This document shows, one piece after another, positions 1 through 6,127 of a DNA stretch of 13,020 bases. Under the pieces are notes generated by a model. That model saw only the letters and a program-made list of their open reading frames with translations. It searched no databases and was not told where the DNA came from. The stretch spans positions 1 through 13,020 of the forward strand of contig VBBE01000046.1 in NCBI GenBank assembly GCA_005884605.1, in the 5' to 3' direction. The number at the start of each line of letters is the position of its first letter. Within the stretch, counting starts at the first letter, position 1. Source of the stretch: Candidatus Bathyarchaeota archaeon (GTDB taxonomy: Archaea > Thermoproteota > Bathyarchaeia > 40CM-2-53-6). The position numbers and the translations under genes are program-made.

Positions 1-536
1 GTCGTGTCAAGTTGTACTTCGCCGACTACTGTTAGAGTCACGTTGTACTTACGTCCGGATTGCCCAAGACTGTACTTGACCGTCTTGCCTGGCTTGTAGT
101 TCTGAGCATACTGCGAGCCAGCGTTGATGACGTGTTCATTAGCATGAAGCGTTTTCCGACCACTCACCAGCGCGAGGTGCTGGAATAGTACAGAGTTGTC
201 CTGAATGGCTTTGATGTATGGAATTGAGCCGTTGTACGGATAGAACTGTTCGGTGACGCTTCCCACGGGTTCCGCAGAGACGACTCCGCTGACCCCTTGG
301 ACTCTCTGGACGACGTTGTCGAATGATGTTCGAGGTACAGATATTCCACCCGATACTGGGCTGAGTGAGATGTCAACGGGAGTGTTGGCGAGCTGAGCGT
401 CGAGAGCTTGTTTCCCGATCGTGTCTGCCCCTACGTTGATACCGCCGAAAAATGTGGCTGCGAGCATCATCCCGAGTATTAGGGACGCGTAGAGCTTCCA
501 GGATCGTATGATTCTCTTGAACGCGTAAGACAGCAT
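1..536 (-). CDS. ABC transporter permease, FtsX/MacB type (partial, C-terminal part beyond left edge)
   Basis: Reading leftward from an ATG at 536-534, the frame is open to the window edge (178 residues visible). The protein starts MLSYAFKRIIRSWKLY, followed by one membrane helix at about residues 17-35 (LILGMMLAATFFGGINVG). A large extracytoplasmic domain follows, with GVSGVVSAEPVGSV at about 85-98 and LTVVGEVQL near the visible end. This is the usual layout of the MacB periplasmic core domain after the first helix of FtsX/MacB/LolE-type permeases. Such permeases work with a separate ATPase to move lipids or peptides or to transmit force rather than for classical uptake. The remaining helices and any ATPase partner lie outside the window. 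A GGAG lies about 16 bases before the ATG, too far to be a good Shine-Dalgarno site. Family assignment is fairly sure; substrate is unknown. Confidence 0.8.
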   Translation of the reverse strand, partial: MLSYAFKRIIRSWKLYASLILGMMLAATFFGGINVGADTIGKQALDAQLANTPVDISLSPVSGGISVPRTSFDNVVQRVQGVSGVVSAEPVGSVTEQFYPYNGSIPYIKAIQDNSVLFQHLALVSGRKTLHANEHVINAGSQYAQNYKPGKTVKYSLGQSGRKYNVTLTVVGEVQLDT

Positions 537-635
537 CGGTAAAGGGTCGTTTCTCCTTGATGGAACGCCTATTCAGCTTTTCCGAGGCGGTTTTTGAAAG
601 AAACCTAGAACGCTCCGATTTCCTCAATTCCACTC

Positions 636-642
636 TAATATA
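636..642. promoter_or_regulatory. TATA-like box in the permease/pyrH divergent region
   Basis: TAATATA at 636-642, in a 140-bp gap between divergent genes. An archaeal TATA box centred at 639 would start plus-strand transcripts near 665, about 12 bases before the pyrH ATG. The same heptamer occurs at 5186-5192, before another operon. Read on the minus strand it is TATATTA and could also serve the permease, with a leader of about 75 bases. It is assigned from position and sequence only. Confidence 0.4.
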
Positions 643-676
643 CCGAGCCGTAACGGTAGCGAAAGGTTGAGAGAGA

Positions 677-1366
677 ATGCGCGCAGTTGTGAAACTTGGA
701 GGCGCACTATTCCCCCGCAAATCCAACGTGACCCGCCTCAAAGGCATGGGTAAGGTTCTAGAAGGGTTTGTCGAGGAGGGAAACCAGCTCGTAGTGGTGG
801 CGGGGGGAGGAGAGAATGCTAGAATGTATATCGCGACGGCGAGAAAGCTTGGAGGAGACGAGTCAACCTGTGATCTTCTAGGAATCCAGATCACGAGAGC
901 TAATGCGGAGTTACTGCGTCTAGCGATAGGTCTGACTTCTTCCTCGAAGATTCCCACGACTTTGTCGGACCTGCCTCACTTTGCCGGAGCGGGGAAGGCT
1001 GTGGTTATGGGTGGATTGCAACCTGGTCAGTCGACTAATGCCGTGGCCGCGCTTGCGGCCGAGATCACTCGAGCCGAGATTCTTGTTAATGGTACTGATG
1101 TGGACGGTGTCTATACTGAGGATCCGAAGAAGAACCCGAAAGCGAAGCTAATCCGATCTGTTCACGTGGACAAATTGCTTACTTGGGCTATGGGCGGGGA
1201 AGTCTTCGCAGGCCGATACGAGCTACTGGATCCTCTCGCGATCAAGATAATGCAGCGGGCGAGGATCCCTACGCGTTTCGTGTCGCTCGGAGACCCAGGT
1301 AACATCATCGCAGCTCTGCAAGGGAAGGATATCGGGACCAAAGTTATCTATTCCTACAATAGGTGA
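677..1366 (+). CDS. pyrH: UMP kinase (archaeal type)
   Basis: A 229-residue amino-acid-kinase-family protein that phosphorylates UMP to UDP with ATP in pyrimidine nucleotide synthesis; cytoplasmic. The N-terminal KLGGALF (6-12) is the phosphate-binding loop. VVAGGGENARMYI (40-52) and LGIQITRANAELL (68-80) form the UMP pocket. GGLQPGQSTNAVAALAAE (112-129) and TDVDGVYTEDPKKNPKAK (140-157) are the ATP-binding segments typical of the archaeal UMPK branch, shorter than and distinct from bacterial PyrH. The length fits the family. The ATG at 677 follows GGTTGAGAGAG and a TATA-like box. Glutamate kinase, aspartokinase and isopentenyl phosphate kinase share the fold, but the TRANA and QPGQSTNAVAA segments favour UMP kinase. 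Confidence 0.93.
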   Translation: MRAVVKLGGALFPRKSNVTRLKGMGKVLEGFVEEGNQLVVVAGGGENARMYIATARKLGGDESTCDLLGIQITRANAELLRLAIGLTSSSKIPTTLSDLPHFAGAGKAVVMGGLQPGQSTNAVAALAAEITRAEILVNGTDVDGVYTEDPKKNPKAKLIRSVHVDKLLTWAMGGEVFAGRYELLDPLAIKIMQRARIPTRFVSLGDPGNIIAALQGKDIGTKVIYSYNR

Positions 1367-1446
1367 CAAAGATCTTTGCCTTCAATCAGGAAGAGCCGGC
1401 GGCGCGTAGCCTGGTTGAGTTCTATGAGAAGATAAGCGGGCTCTGA
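1363..1446 (+). CDS. possible 27-residue micro-protein after pyrH
   Basis: A GTG at 1363-1365 overlaps the pyrH stop (GTGA, four-base overlap) and opens a frame of 27 residues, MTKIFAFNQEEPAARS followed by LVEFYEKISGL, ending with TGA at 1444-1446. Its stop abuts the stop of the convergent pilin gene (1447-1449), so the whole gap between the two genes is used. The residue composition looks protein-like (charged, with a helical ending LVEFYEKISGL). No family is recognised. It could instead be a chance open frame, or the remnant tail of a former downstream gene. The case rests on the overlap geometry. Confidence 0.3.
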   Translation: MTKIFAFNQEEPAARSLVEFYEKISGL

Positions 1447-1932
1447 TCAGGAGTATCTTACTACGGAGTATGAGAAAGTGCTGCCTCGGGAAGATAACAG
1501 TGTTATCGTGTACGAGTTTCCTGTCGAGAACGTGAACGCGCCTCCAGTATTCGTGCAGCTGCAAGCTGAAGATATCAGAAGCTGGGCCTGCCCCAGTGTC
1601 GTCGGGGTTATTGAGGGCGGGCCGGTCCAGGTGGACTTCGCGTACTGGCTGGAGTTCAAGTTTTTCACGTAGTAGCTTACGAGGGTGATCGGGGCGCTTC
1701 CAGTGTTTCTCAAGTATAGGGTGACGTTGTAGGTCGGATTGTTTGGTCCGAAGCTGGAGAATTCGAGGCTGAGGGCTTCCTTCTGAAGGTTCGGCGCCTG
1801 TGTCAGGGCTCCGAATAGTCCGGTGGCGTATACGAATACCATGACTGAGGCGGCGACGACTATGACGACCATTAGGAGAGTAGCGAGGATGGTGTCGATT
1901 CCCTTCTTGTTCCTAACTAGCTTTCGAAACGT
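1447..1932 (-). CDS. archaeal type IV pilin / archaellin-like protein with no standard start codon
   Basis: The frame encodes a class III signal peptide: RKLVRNKKG followed by IDTILATLLMVVIVVAAS and VMVFVYATGLFG. A PibD/FlaK-type peptidase would cut after the KKG glycine, and the hydrophobic helix would form the pilus core. The rest is a beta-rich secreted domain (YNVTLYLRNTGSAPITLVSYYV) with a Cys-rich SSACSCTNTGG and an NSYTITLLSSRGSTF-type ending. The first in-frame ATG (1872) would remove the cleavage motif, so it cannot be the start. Upstream, in-frame TAG is at 1948-1950, and no ATG, GTG or TTG lies between it and KKG. I place the start at ACG (1932-1930), which would give MFRKLVRNKKG, a normal leader; it sits 12 bases after a GGAG. 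The gene may use a non-standard start, be mutated, or contain a sequence error. Pilin identity is sure; the start is not. Confidence 0.8.
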   Translation of the reverse strand, partial: TFRKLVRNKKGIDTILATLLMVVIVVAASVMVFVYATGLFGALTQAPNLQKEALSLEFSSFGPNNPTYNVTLYLRNTGSAPITLVSYYVKNLNSSQYAKSTWTGPPSITPTTLGQAQLLISSACSCTNTGGAFTFSTGNSYTITLLSSRGSTFSYSVVRYS

Positions 1933-2132
1933 AGGCTTCTCGCACTCCTAGAGATGGGTCGGCAAGAATCATTGAGTGTGGGTATCATCAAATGCTTCTA
2001 TCGTAACCTACCCCAATCCAACAAGGTAACACACTGGGCAATCTTGCAGGCAAACTGGCGAGCTCTCCCCTAAGAAGACTGGAATCAATGATTCTAAGAC
2101 GGGATACCGGTTGTCCAGTATGGTTTCATGAA

Positions 2133-2146
2133 GGGCGGGGGGCGGG
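2133..2146 (+). other. G-rich run, possible G-quadruplex
   Basis: GGGCGGGGGGCGGG, followed 14 bases later by another run of six G (2161-2166). The runs could provide four G-tracts for an intramolecular quadruplex on the plus strand. The stretch is far richer in G than its surroundings and lies between co-oriented minus-strand genes. Confidence 0.35.
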
Positions 2147-2153
2147 AAAAACA

Positions 2154-2168
2154 GACCCCCGGGGGGTC
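2154..2168. repeat. GC palindrome
   Basis: GACCCCC (2154-2160) and GGGGGTC (2162-2168) are perfect inverted arms separated by a single G. As RNA it would lose a few pairs to the loop. It is followed on the minus strand by T5. Confidence 0.6.
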
Positions 2169-2172
2169 ACAT

Positions 2173-2223
2173 AATAGTTAGCAGAAAAAAATAGTTACAA
2201 AAAAAGAATAGTTACGGAAAAAG
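2173..2223. repeat. three exact-period 17-bp tandem repeats (AATAGTTA core)
   Basis: AATAGTTA occurs at 2173, 2190 and 2207, exactly 17 bases apart. The full units are AATAGTTAGCAGAAAAA, AATAGTTACAAAAAAAG and AATAGTTACGGAAAAAG. The first eight bases are invariant and the last nine are A-rich and variable. On the minus strand each unit is a T-tract followed by TAACTATT. It lies just after the stop of the operon ending at 2257. It could be a repeated terminator, a protein-binding iteron-like array, or polymerase slippage. Confidence 0.8.
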
Positions 2224-2256
2224 GAAACTGCGAGAAGAACGTGTCGTGAAGGGGTA

Positions 2257-2967
2257 TCACTTGTTCTCGGCGCTATTTTTTCCCCGGAGCCTTTTCTGGA
2301 CTTGGGGGCTTTTCAGCTCTCGCAGGGCGTCTGAGGCAACCCACTTTGCACTTCCCGACTCCATTTTCTGGATCTTCAGCGCGGTGGACACCGCGGCCTT
2401 GTTGAGTTTGAGATTGCGCTTTCCGATCTGTCTCAACGACCAGTTGACGGCCTTCTTGACAAAATTCCTCTTGTCACTAGCTCCATCGATTATGAGTGGG
2501 AGGAAGTCGAGGAAGACTTGGTCTTTCGCTTTCTTATCATGGACCGCAAGCTCCGCCATAAGGACAAATCCCGCCCTCTTCTCGTACTCGGCCTCCCGTC
2601 TGCACCATTCCTTAGCCTTCGCCATGGCAACCGGGGTCTTGTCGAAGAGATTTCCGCAGCAACCGTCTACAACATCCCATGAATCAAAATCTCGAACCCA
2701 TATCTCCATCTGGGCCACTGTCACCTGTCGAGGATCGTCGATCATGGTTGCTAGGAGTCTCGCATCATGCAGCCCGGTCTCCCACAACTTCGATGCCAGC
2801 AGATGATCACGTCCAACCTCTCGCGCTAGAGCGCGGAGTTTGGGAACAGACACACCGAATGAATTGCTTGACCTTATTCCGAACCGGGCCATGCCTTCGA
2901 CCGCTTTCGGGTCGCCGATCGACCTTAACCGATCAATGACATGTTTAACTTCCAAAGCCAAGTTCAT
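2257..2967 (-). CDS. DNA alkylation repair glycosylase, AlkD-like HEAT-repeat family
   Basis: A 236-residue all-helical protein of the AlkC/AlkD family, which excises N3- and N7-alkylated purines by trapping DNA on a HEAT-repeat surface without flipping the base. FDSWDVVDGCC (94-104) contains a Trp and an Asp with the same four-residue spacing as the catalytic W109/D113 pair of Bacillus AlkD. R131 in YEKRAGFVLMAEL is the candidate for the third active-site residue (AlkD R148). NWSLRQIGKRN (175-185) is the family's conserved C-terminal motif. Length matches AlkD (about 237). The ATG at 2967-2965 overlaps the methyltransferase stop by four bases (ATGA), so the two are translationally coupled; this gene ends the minus-strand operon. 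Family confidence is high; substrate range is inferred. Confidence 0.9.
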   Translation of the reverse strand: MNLALEVKHVIDRLRSIGDPKAVEGMARFGIRSSNSFGVSVPKLRALAREVGRDHLLASKLWETGLHDARLLATMIDDPRQVTVAQMEIWVRDFDSWDVVDGCCGNLFDKTPVAMAKAKEWCRREAEYEKRAGFVLMAELAVHDKKAKDQVFLDFLPLIIDGASDKRNFVKKAVNWSLRQIGKRNLKLNKAAVSTALKIQKMESGSAKWVASDALRELKSPQVQKRLRGKNSAENK

Positions 2968-3638
2968 TCTCGCGCGGCGGCACTGGGTCCGGCTCTCTCG
3001 TAGAGGAAGACCAGCCAGAACCGAGACTTGGCCTTGCTGGACCTTTGGAAGCCATTGTCGATCAGAAGCCTACCTAGGGAGCTCAGAGGATGCAGGTATA
3101 GCCGGAAGCCGGTTTTTCTCAACCTCTCAACAAGGTTGATCAGCCCTATTCCGATCCTCATCGCGGGCTTCATCAGTCCTTCGTCTCGGGGAACAACGAA
3201 ACCTAATAACCCGATTGAGGATGCGGCGGCAGTCTTCAAAAGAGAGTCCGCGTCAGGATAACAGCAGAGGACCTTGTCCATCACGACAATATCCGCAGTG
3301 GGGTGTTGAATCGAGGCTCCATTCGCGACCTCGAACCTCGCCCGATCTTGAAGGCCCGATTCCTTCGCGAACTCGTTGGCCTCATGGATCGCAGCAGACG
3401 AGAGATCAACGCCCATGCAGGAAGATGCTCCTTGTCGTAGGGTCTCCAAAGCAAAGAACCCTGTCCCGCAGCCAATGTCGAGGACGGTCTTTCCAACCAG
3501 ACCACTCTCGGTTAGGAGACCGAGTAGCACTTCCGAACTAGCGGTTAGGCCCTTGGACTTGTATTTGCAACACCGGTCATGTGCCAGCTCATTAAACGTC
3601 TCTGCAATCTCGTTCGTCTGAACCGGGTCCGAGGTCAT
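2964..3638 (-). CDS. class I SAM-dependent methyltransferase
   Basis: A 224-residue Rossmann-fold methyltransferase. Motif I is VLDIGCGTGFFALE (52-65), which binds SAM. The acidic motif II is GVDLSSAAI (76-84), where the Asp binds the ribose. NGASI at about 106-110 is followed by ADIVVMDKVLCCYPD (115-129), the motif IV region. The DKVLCCYPD form is typical of a small-molecule methyltransferase group loosely related to Mg-protoporphyrin methyltransferase, but nothing here fixes the substrate. The C-terminal part (RIGIGLINLVERL, 161-173) is amphipathic and may touch a membrane or a lipid-like substrate. The ATG at 3638 lies three bases after the preceding small gene's stop, and the stop overlaps the glycosylase start, so it sits in the middle of the operon. 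A role in modifying an alkylated or lipid compound is speculative. Confidence 0.88.
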   Translation of the reverse strand: MTSDPVQTNEIAETFNELAHDRCCKYKSKGLTASSEVLLGLLTESGLVGKTVLDIGCGTGFFALETLRQGASSCMGVDLSSAAIHEANEFAKESGLQDRARFEVANGASIQHPTADIVVMDKVLCCYPDADSLLKTAAASSIGLLGFVVPRDEGLMKPAMRIGIGLINLVERLRKTGFRLYLHPLSSLGRLLIDNGFQRSSKAKSRFWLVFLYERAGPSAAARE

Positions 3639-3641
3639 AGA

Positions 3642-3881
3642 CTAGTAGGAATCCTGCTTAGCGAACTTTCCCGTTACCATGAAGACAACATCTGCATCTG
3701 GCGATACTGTTCTCAGAACCTCTCGGACCCGTTCCCTGACGTCTTCAGAATCTGATTCCAGATAGACCGTAAGCTGTCCTCTTGGGACGCCTATACCGCT
3801 GACTCCCGGCAGCCGCAGTATTTGCGAGGATACCTTCCGTTTGAGGGCTCTGGGGTCAGTAGGGGTCTTGGGAGGCGCCAA
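3642..3881 (-). CDS. small protein resembling the protease's N-terminal domain
   Basis: A 79-residue protein starting at a TTG (3881-3879) immediately after an in-frame TAG, so no earlier start exists. It reads RALKRKVSSQILRLPGVSGI, then GVPRGQLTVYLESDSEDVRE, and ends with DADVVFMVTGKF. The order GVSGIGV - xLTVYLE - DxVVxxVTGKF parallels IVGVGIG (44-50), AVRIYVNRKF (63-72) and TDVVETGRF (92-100) in the serine protease encoded 40 bases upstream. I infer a free-standing version of that alpha/beta domain, perhaps a regulator, inhibitor or assembly partner. It has no signal peptide or membrane helix. The stop is three bases before the methyltransferase ATG, so it belongs to the operon. The similarity is by eye only. 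Confidence 0.7.
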   Translation of the reverse strand: MAPPKTPTDPRALKRKVSSQILRLPGVSGIGVPRGQLTVYLESDSEDVRERVREVLRTVSPDADVVFMVTGKFAKQDSY

Positions 3882-3921
3882 CTATCTCGGGCTAGGACCG
3901 AGCACAATCTTTCACTTGAAC

Positions 3922-4926
3922 CTATCCTGCAAGCTGGATTTGGAGCGCTGTTAGGACATCTGAGATGTGATTTGCGATTGTCGATTTGGGTGATCCGCCG
4001 AAGAGCAGACCTGTCGCTCTGCCTAACCCTCTGTCGACGATGAGCGAGCCCGAATCTCCCGCGTCCGAGAACATCTGGCCTTGGTCGGGAGCGATCAGAA
4101 TCTGCCCCTGAAAGGTCAACGTTCCAATATCATATTGTATATTCACATCTGCGCTAACGTCGAGCACGGAGCCGGTCGTGTAGCCTGTCGTCCGGCCGAC
4201 CTTGTGGACCTTCATTCCATCGGTCGCGTCGATCGGGAAAGTAGTGGCGAGCTTGCCCACCTTCGGCAGGAGTGTAGGGTCTGCGGAGACTGCTTTGTCG
4301 ATCGCGGCGATCGCGCAGTCGACGCTATTATTTCCCTTCGGTGAGAGGGGAACGGTTTTCGATAGAATTGCAACTTGGTCAGTCGTCTGGTTTCCCTTGT
4401 CGAGAAGAGCAGGCTGGAAGATCGCGGTTCCAGCTGGAAGCTTGTCCTCGTTAGCGAGCACATGGTTGTTGCTGAGGATGTATAGGGCGCCTCCACTCTT
4501 TACAATCGCGCCTAAAGTCCCCGCTTCCACCATGTTTCCGATTGGGGGAGGGCCGATAGACGTTCCCGGTCTGATAGGCCGGAAGCGGTCGCGAGGAGTG
4601 GTTGGTGCTGGCGGCATAGTGAAAGCTCGGAACCGGCCAGTCTCAACGACATCCGTCGGAACCCCACGTATTGCAACGGGAACCTGTTGTGGTTGGGGAA
4701 TCTGTGCTTTGGGAAATTTCCTGTTTACATAGATTCGAACCGCGTCGGTCGCCGTTGGTTGTCCGCCTTTGATCTTCTTACCTATTCCCACTCCAACAAT
4801 ATTCAGGTCGAGCTGGTAGGAAACTGCTCTGGTCGAATACGCTGTTCTAGCGCTGCTGGTCAAGAAGCGGGTAGCGGCCTCTCTTTTCGCAGATGCTAGC
4901 TGTGGAGGAATGTTTTCGCGGTTCAT
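3922..4926 (-). CDS. trypsin-like serine protease (S1 family, PA clan)
   Basis: The ATG at 4926-4924 gives 334 residues; a TTG one codon earlier is possible. Residues about 1-100 form an N-terminal domain (NIVGVGIGKKIKGG, then AVRIYVNRKFP, then GVPTDVVETGRF). A Pro-rich linker follows (PPAPTTPRDRF, RPGTSIGPPP), then a chymotrypsin-fold domain. The catalytic triad is visible: His155 in YILSNNHVLAN, Asp203 in NNSVDCAIAAI and Ser292 in DAGDSGSLIV. VHKVGRTTGYTTGSV and the GLLFGGS after the serine fit the same group, which in plants includes NAL1-like proteins. There is no signal peptide, so it probably acts inside the cell. The ATG shares one base with the TGA of the upstream small gene (TGATG), indicating coupling, and a 40-bp gap separates it from the next gene. 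Target unknown. Confidence 0.9.
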   Translation of the reverse strand: MNRENIPPQLASAKREAATRFLTSSARTAYSTRAVSYQLDLNIVGVGIGKKIKGGQPTATDAVRIYVNRKFPKAQIPQPQQVPVAIRGVPTDVVETGRFRAFTMPPAPTTPRDRFRPIRPGTSIGPPPIGNMVEAGTLGAIVKSGGALYILSNNHVLANEDKLPAGTAIFQPALLDKGNQTTDQVAILSKTVPLSPKGNNSVDCAIAAIDKAVSADPTLLPKVGKLATTFPIDATDGMKVHKVGRTTGYTTGSVLDVSADVNIQYDIGTLTFQGQILIAPDQGQMFSDAGDSGSLIVDRGLGRATGLLFGGSPKSTIANHISDVLTALQIQLAG

Positions 4927-5145
4927 CAAAATCGAAAAACGGGCCGTCTGCTGATTAAGACTTCGTTTACATCTGGCAATCTAGTCAGTCGAATCCGGTC
5001 AGCGAGCAGCATCGAAAATGCAATCGGGTTGATGTTTTTCCGGACAATTGGCGAGTTACACGAAAATGTGAATCCGAGGGTTCTGAGGGCGCGTTTCTTG
5101 TCGCCGGGAATGTAAACGTTGTCGGGGAGGGAGTTTATTCCTCAT
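4926..5145 (-). pseudogene. small gene upstream of the protease, interrupted by one apparent frameshift
   Basis: From ATG 5145-5143 the frame begins MRNKLP. In a second frame, from about 5130 down to TGA 4928-4926, it continues PDNVYIPGDKKRALRTLGF, then TFSCNSPIVRKNINPIAF, then SMLLADRIRLTRLPDVNEVL, ending ISRRPVFRF. Removing one base from the C run (complement of 5124-5131) joins both into a 72-residue basic protein. Its stop overlaps the protease ATG by one base (TGATG), as expected of a real operon partner, and a TATA-like box sits about 40 bases before its ATG. It may be a genuine frameshift, programmed slippage on the C run, or a sequence error. I do not recognise the family; there is no membrane helix, and it has a single Cys. 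Confidence 0.55.
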
Positions 5146-5332
5146 CTACTATCTAACAGCGTGGGCATTCGGTTCGCATTACTGGTAATATAGTGTCGAG
5201 GGCAAAGCTCCAAAAGTTCGCAAGCACCGATCATTTTCCTGCCAAATCCGACAACACCGATGATGCTGGGTGCAACTTGATCTGCAAATGAATCTCTTAC
5301 CAAACCCTCAGACTTACGAGCAGTTCCCGACC
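4930..5332. other. 403-bp stretch between protease and parA
   Basis: No uninterrupted gene with a standard start occupies this stretch. The left half (to 5145) holds the frameshifted small minus-strand gene described separately. The right half contains the TATA-like box at 5186-5192 and the parA leader. The parA frame is open back to a GTG at 5270, with another ATG at 5288, so up to 21 residues of extra N-terminus are possible there. Confidence 0.6.
5186..5192. promoter_or_regulatory. TATA-like box, possibly serving both directions
   Basis: TAATATA on the plus strand, TATATTA on the minus strand. On the minus strand it predicts a start near 5163, 18 bases before the small gene's ATG (5145), fitting a short-leader promoter for the protease operon. 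On the plus strand it predicts a start near 5215, giving parA a leader of about 55-118 bases depending on which start is used. Confidence 0.45.
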
Positions 5333-6127
5333 ATGATCCTAAGCTTCGCGAACAACAAAGGAGGAACCGGCAAGACCACAACCGCCGTCAACCTCGCCAC
5401 CGCGTTGGCACAACTAGGAAGAAGAGTTCTCCTCGTGGACCTTGATCCCCAGGGAAGCGCAACAGTCAGTCTCGGCTTCCAGAAATCCAAACTTCTTTAC
5501 ACGGTCTACGATGCGCTCGCTCAGTCGCGAAAGATCGAAGAAGTAATGCTTGGAACCAAGGTCGAGAATCTTACACTTGTCCCCAGCAACCTGGACCTTG
5601 CCGGAGCAGAGGTCGAACTGTCCTCTATTCCAGGCCGCGAATTCGTACTAAGAGAGATTCTATCGGTTGCGAGGAGGAAGTACGACGCGATCCTGATTGA
5701 TTGCCCACCAAACATCGGGATCCTTACTGTTAACGCGATCGTCGCCTGCGACCTAATGGTCGTGCCGGTACAATCCGAATTCTTGTCAATGGACGGTCTG
5801 CCGACATTGCTAAAGTTCATGCGGATCGTAAAATCCCGTGCGAAAACCGATTTCGACTACCGAGTCTTGCTCACCCTGTACGACAAGAGAACAGGACTGT
5901 CAAAGAAAATTGTCCAACAACTCAGAACCTCGTTCGGAGAACACATACTCAAAATCGTCATCCCACGATCTATCCGGATGGCAGAGGCCCCCAGCAAAGG
6001 AATACCAGGCATCATCTACAGCCCCAGAAACGCCGCCTCGGAAGAATACCGGCGTCTCACAAAGGAGCTGTTGGAAGGCTCTCTTGCAGACACCGTTCTA
6101 ACCAAGCTTGGATCAGCAGCGGACTGA
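5333..6127 (+). CDS. parA: ParA/Soj-family ATPase
   Basis: 264 residues from ATG 5333 (MILSFANNKGG), which places the first strand directly before the nucleotide loop as in other Soj proteins; GTG 5270 and ATG 5288 are alternatives. KGGTGKTT (9-16) is the deviant Walker A motif with the signature lysine K9. DLDPQGSAT (36-44) is the A' motif and LIDCPPNIGILT (121-132) the Walker B region. PVQSEFLSMDGLPTLL (145-160) and IPRSIRMAEAPSKGIPGIIY (210-229) are typical of chromosomal/plasmid ParA. Such ATPases form ATP-dependent sandwich dimers on DNA or membranes and position chromosomes, plasmids or protein complexes. No ParB-like gene or parS site was seen. The 3' end overlaps the next gene by 20 bases, suggesting that the partner is the membrane protein. 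Confidence 0.93.
   Translation: MILSFANNKGGTGKTTTAVNLATALAQLGRRVLLVDLDPQGSATVSLGFQKSKLLYTVYDALAQSRKIEEVMLGTKVENLTLVPSNLDLAGAEVELSSIPGREFVLREILSVARRKYDAILIDCPPNIGILTVNAIVACDLMVVPVQSEFLSMDGLPTLLKFMRIVKSRAKTDFDYRVLLTLYDKRTGLSKKIVQQLRTSFGEHILKIVIPRSIRMAEAPSKGIPGIIYSPRNAASEEYRRLTKELLEGSLADTVLTKLGSAAD

Larger units (their letters stand above)
2147..2223 (-). terminator. likely terminator of the protease-methyltransferase-glycosylase operon
   Basis: Read on the minus strand, 34 bases after the glycosylase stop there are three oligo-T tracts (the complement of the A runs at about 2184-2190, 2199-2205 and 2218-2222). A GC-only inverted repeat follows (GACCCCC/GGGGGTC, 2154-2168), then TTTTT at 2151-2147. 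Archaeal RNA polymerase terminates at U-rich tracts and does not need a hairpin, so the T tracts alone would suffice. The extra hairpin followed by T5 resembles a bacterial-style intrinsic terminator placed behind them. Confidence 0.5.
1933..2256. other. 324-bp gap between pilin and DNA glycosylase genes
   Basis: No convincing gene was found on either strand; the longest open frame is 39 codons (1954-2073, +) with no recognisable features. The right half is clearly structured: a G-rich run (2133-2146), a GC palindrome (2154-2168) and three 17-bp tandem repeats (2173-2223), described separately. The left half (1933-2110) should contain the pilin promoter on the minus strand, but I could not pick out a convincing TATA box. 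Confidence 0.6.

Noticed and set aside
373..957. 194-codon minus-strand frame spanning the permease/pyrH gap
   Set aside because: It overlaps the start of the permease and a third of pyrH in other frames, and its composition (Arg/Ser-rich) is that of an antisense shadow.
1954..2073. 39-codon plus-strand open frame
   Set aside because: No recognisable pattern, no good ribosome site, and partly opposite the pilin leader; likely chance.
2246..2806. 186-codon plus-strand frame
   Set aside because: It is antisense to the clearly coding AlkD-like gene, and its product is Ser/Arg-rich with no domain.
4731..4741. GATTCGAACC, like a tRNA T-arm on the minus strand
   Set aside because: It lies inside the protease coding sequence (VRIYVNRKF), and no acceptor or anticodon arm surrounds it.
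5142..5381. Minus-strand frame ending in TGA that continues in phase into the small gene, suggesting selenocysteine readthrough
   Set aside because: Most of it is antisense to the parA N-terminus, no SECIS-like hairpin was seen, and a one-base shift from the nearby ATG explains the downstream part more simply.
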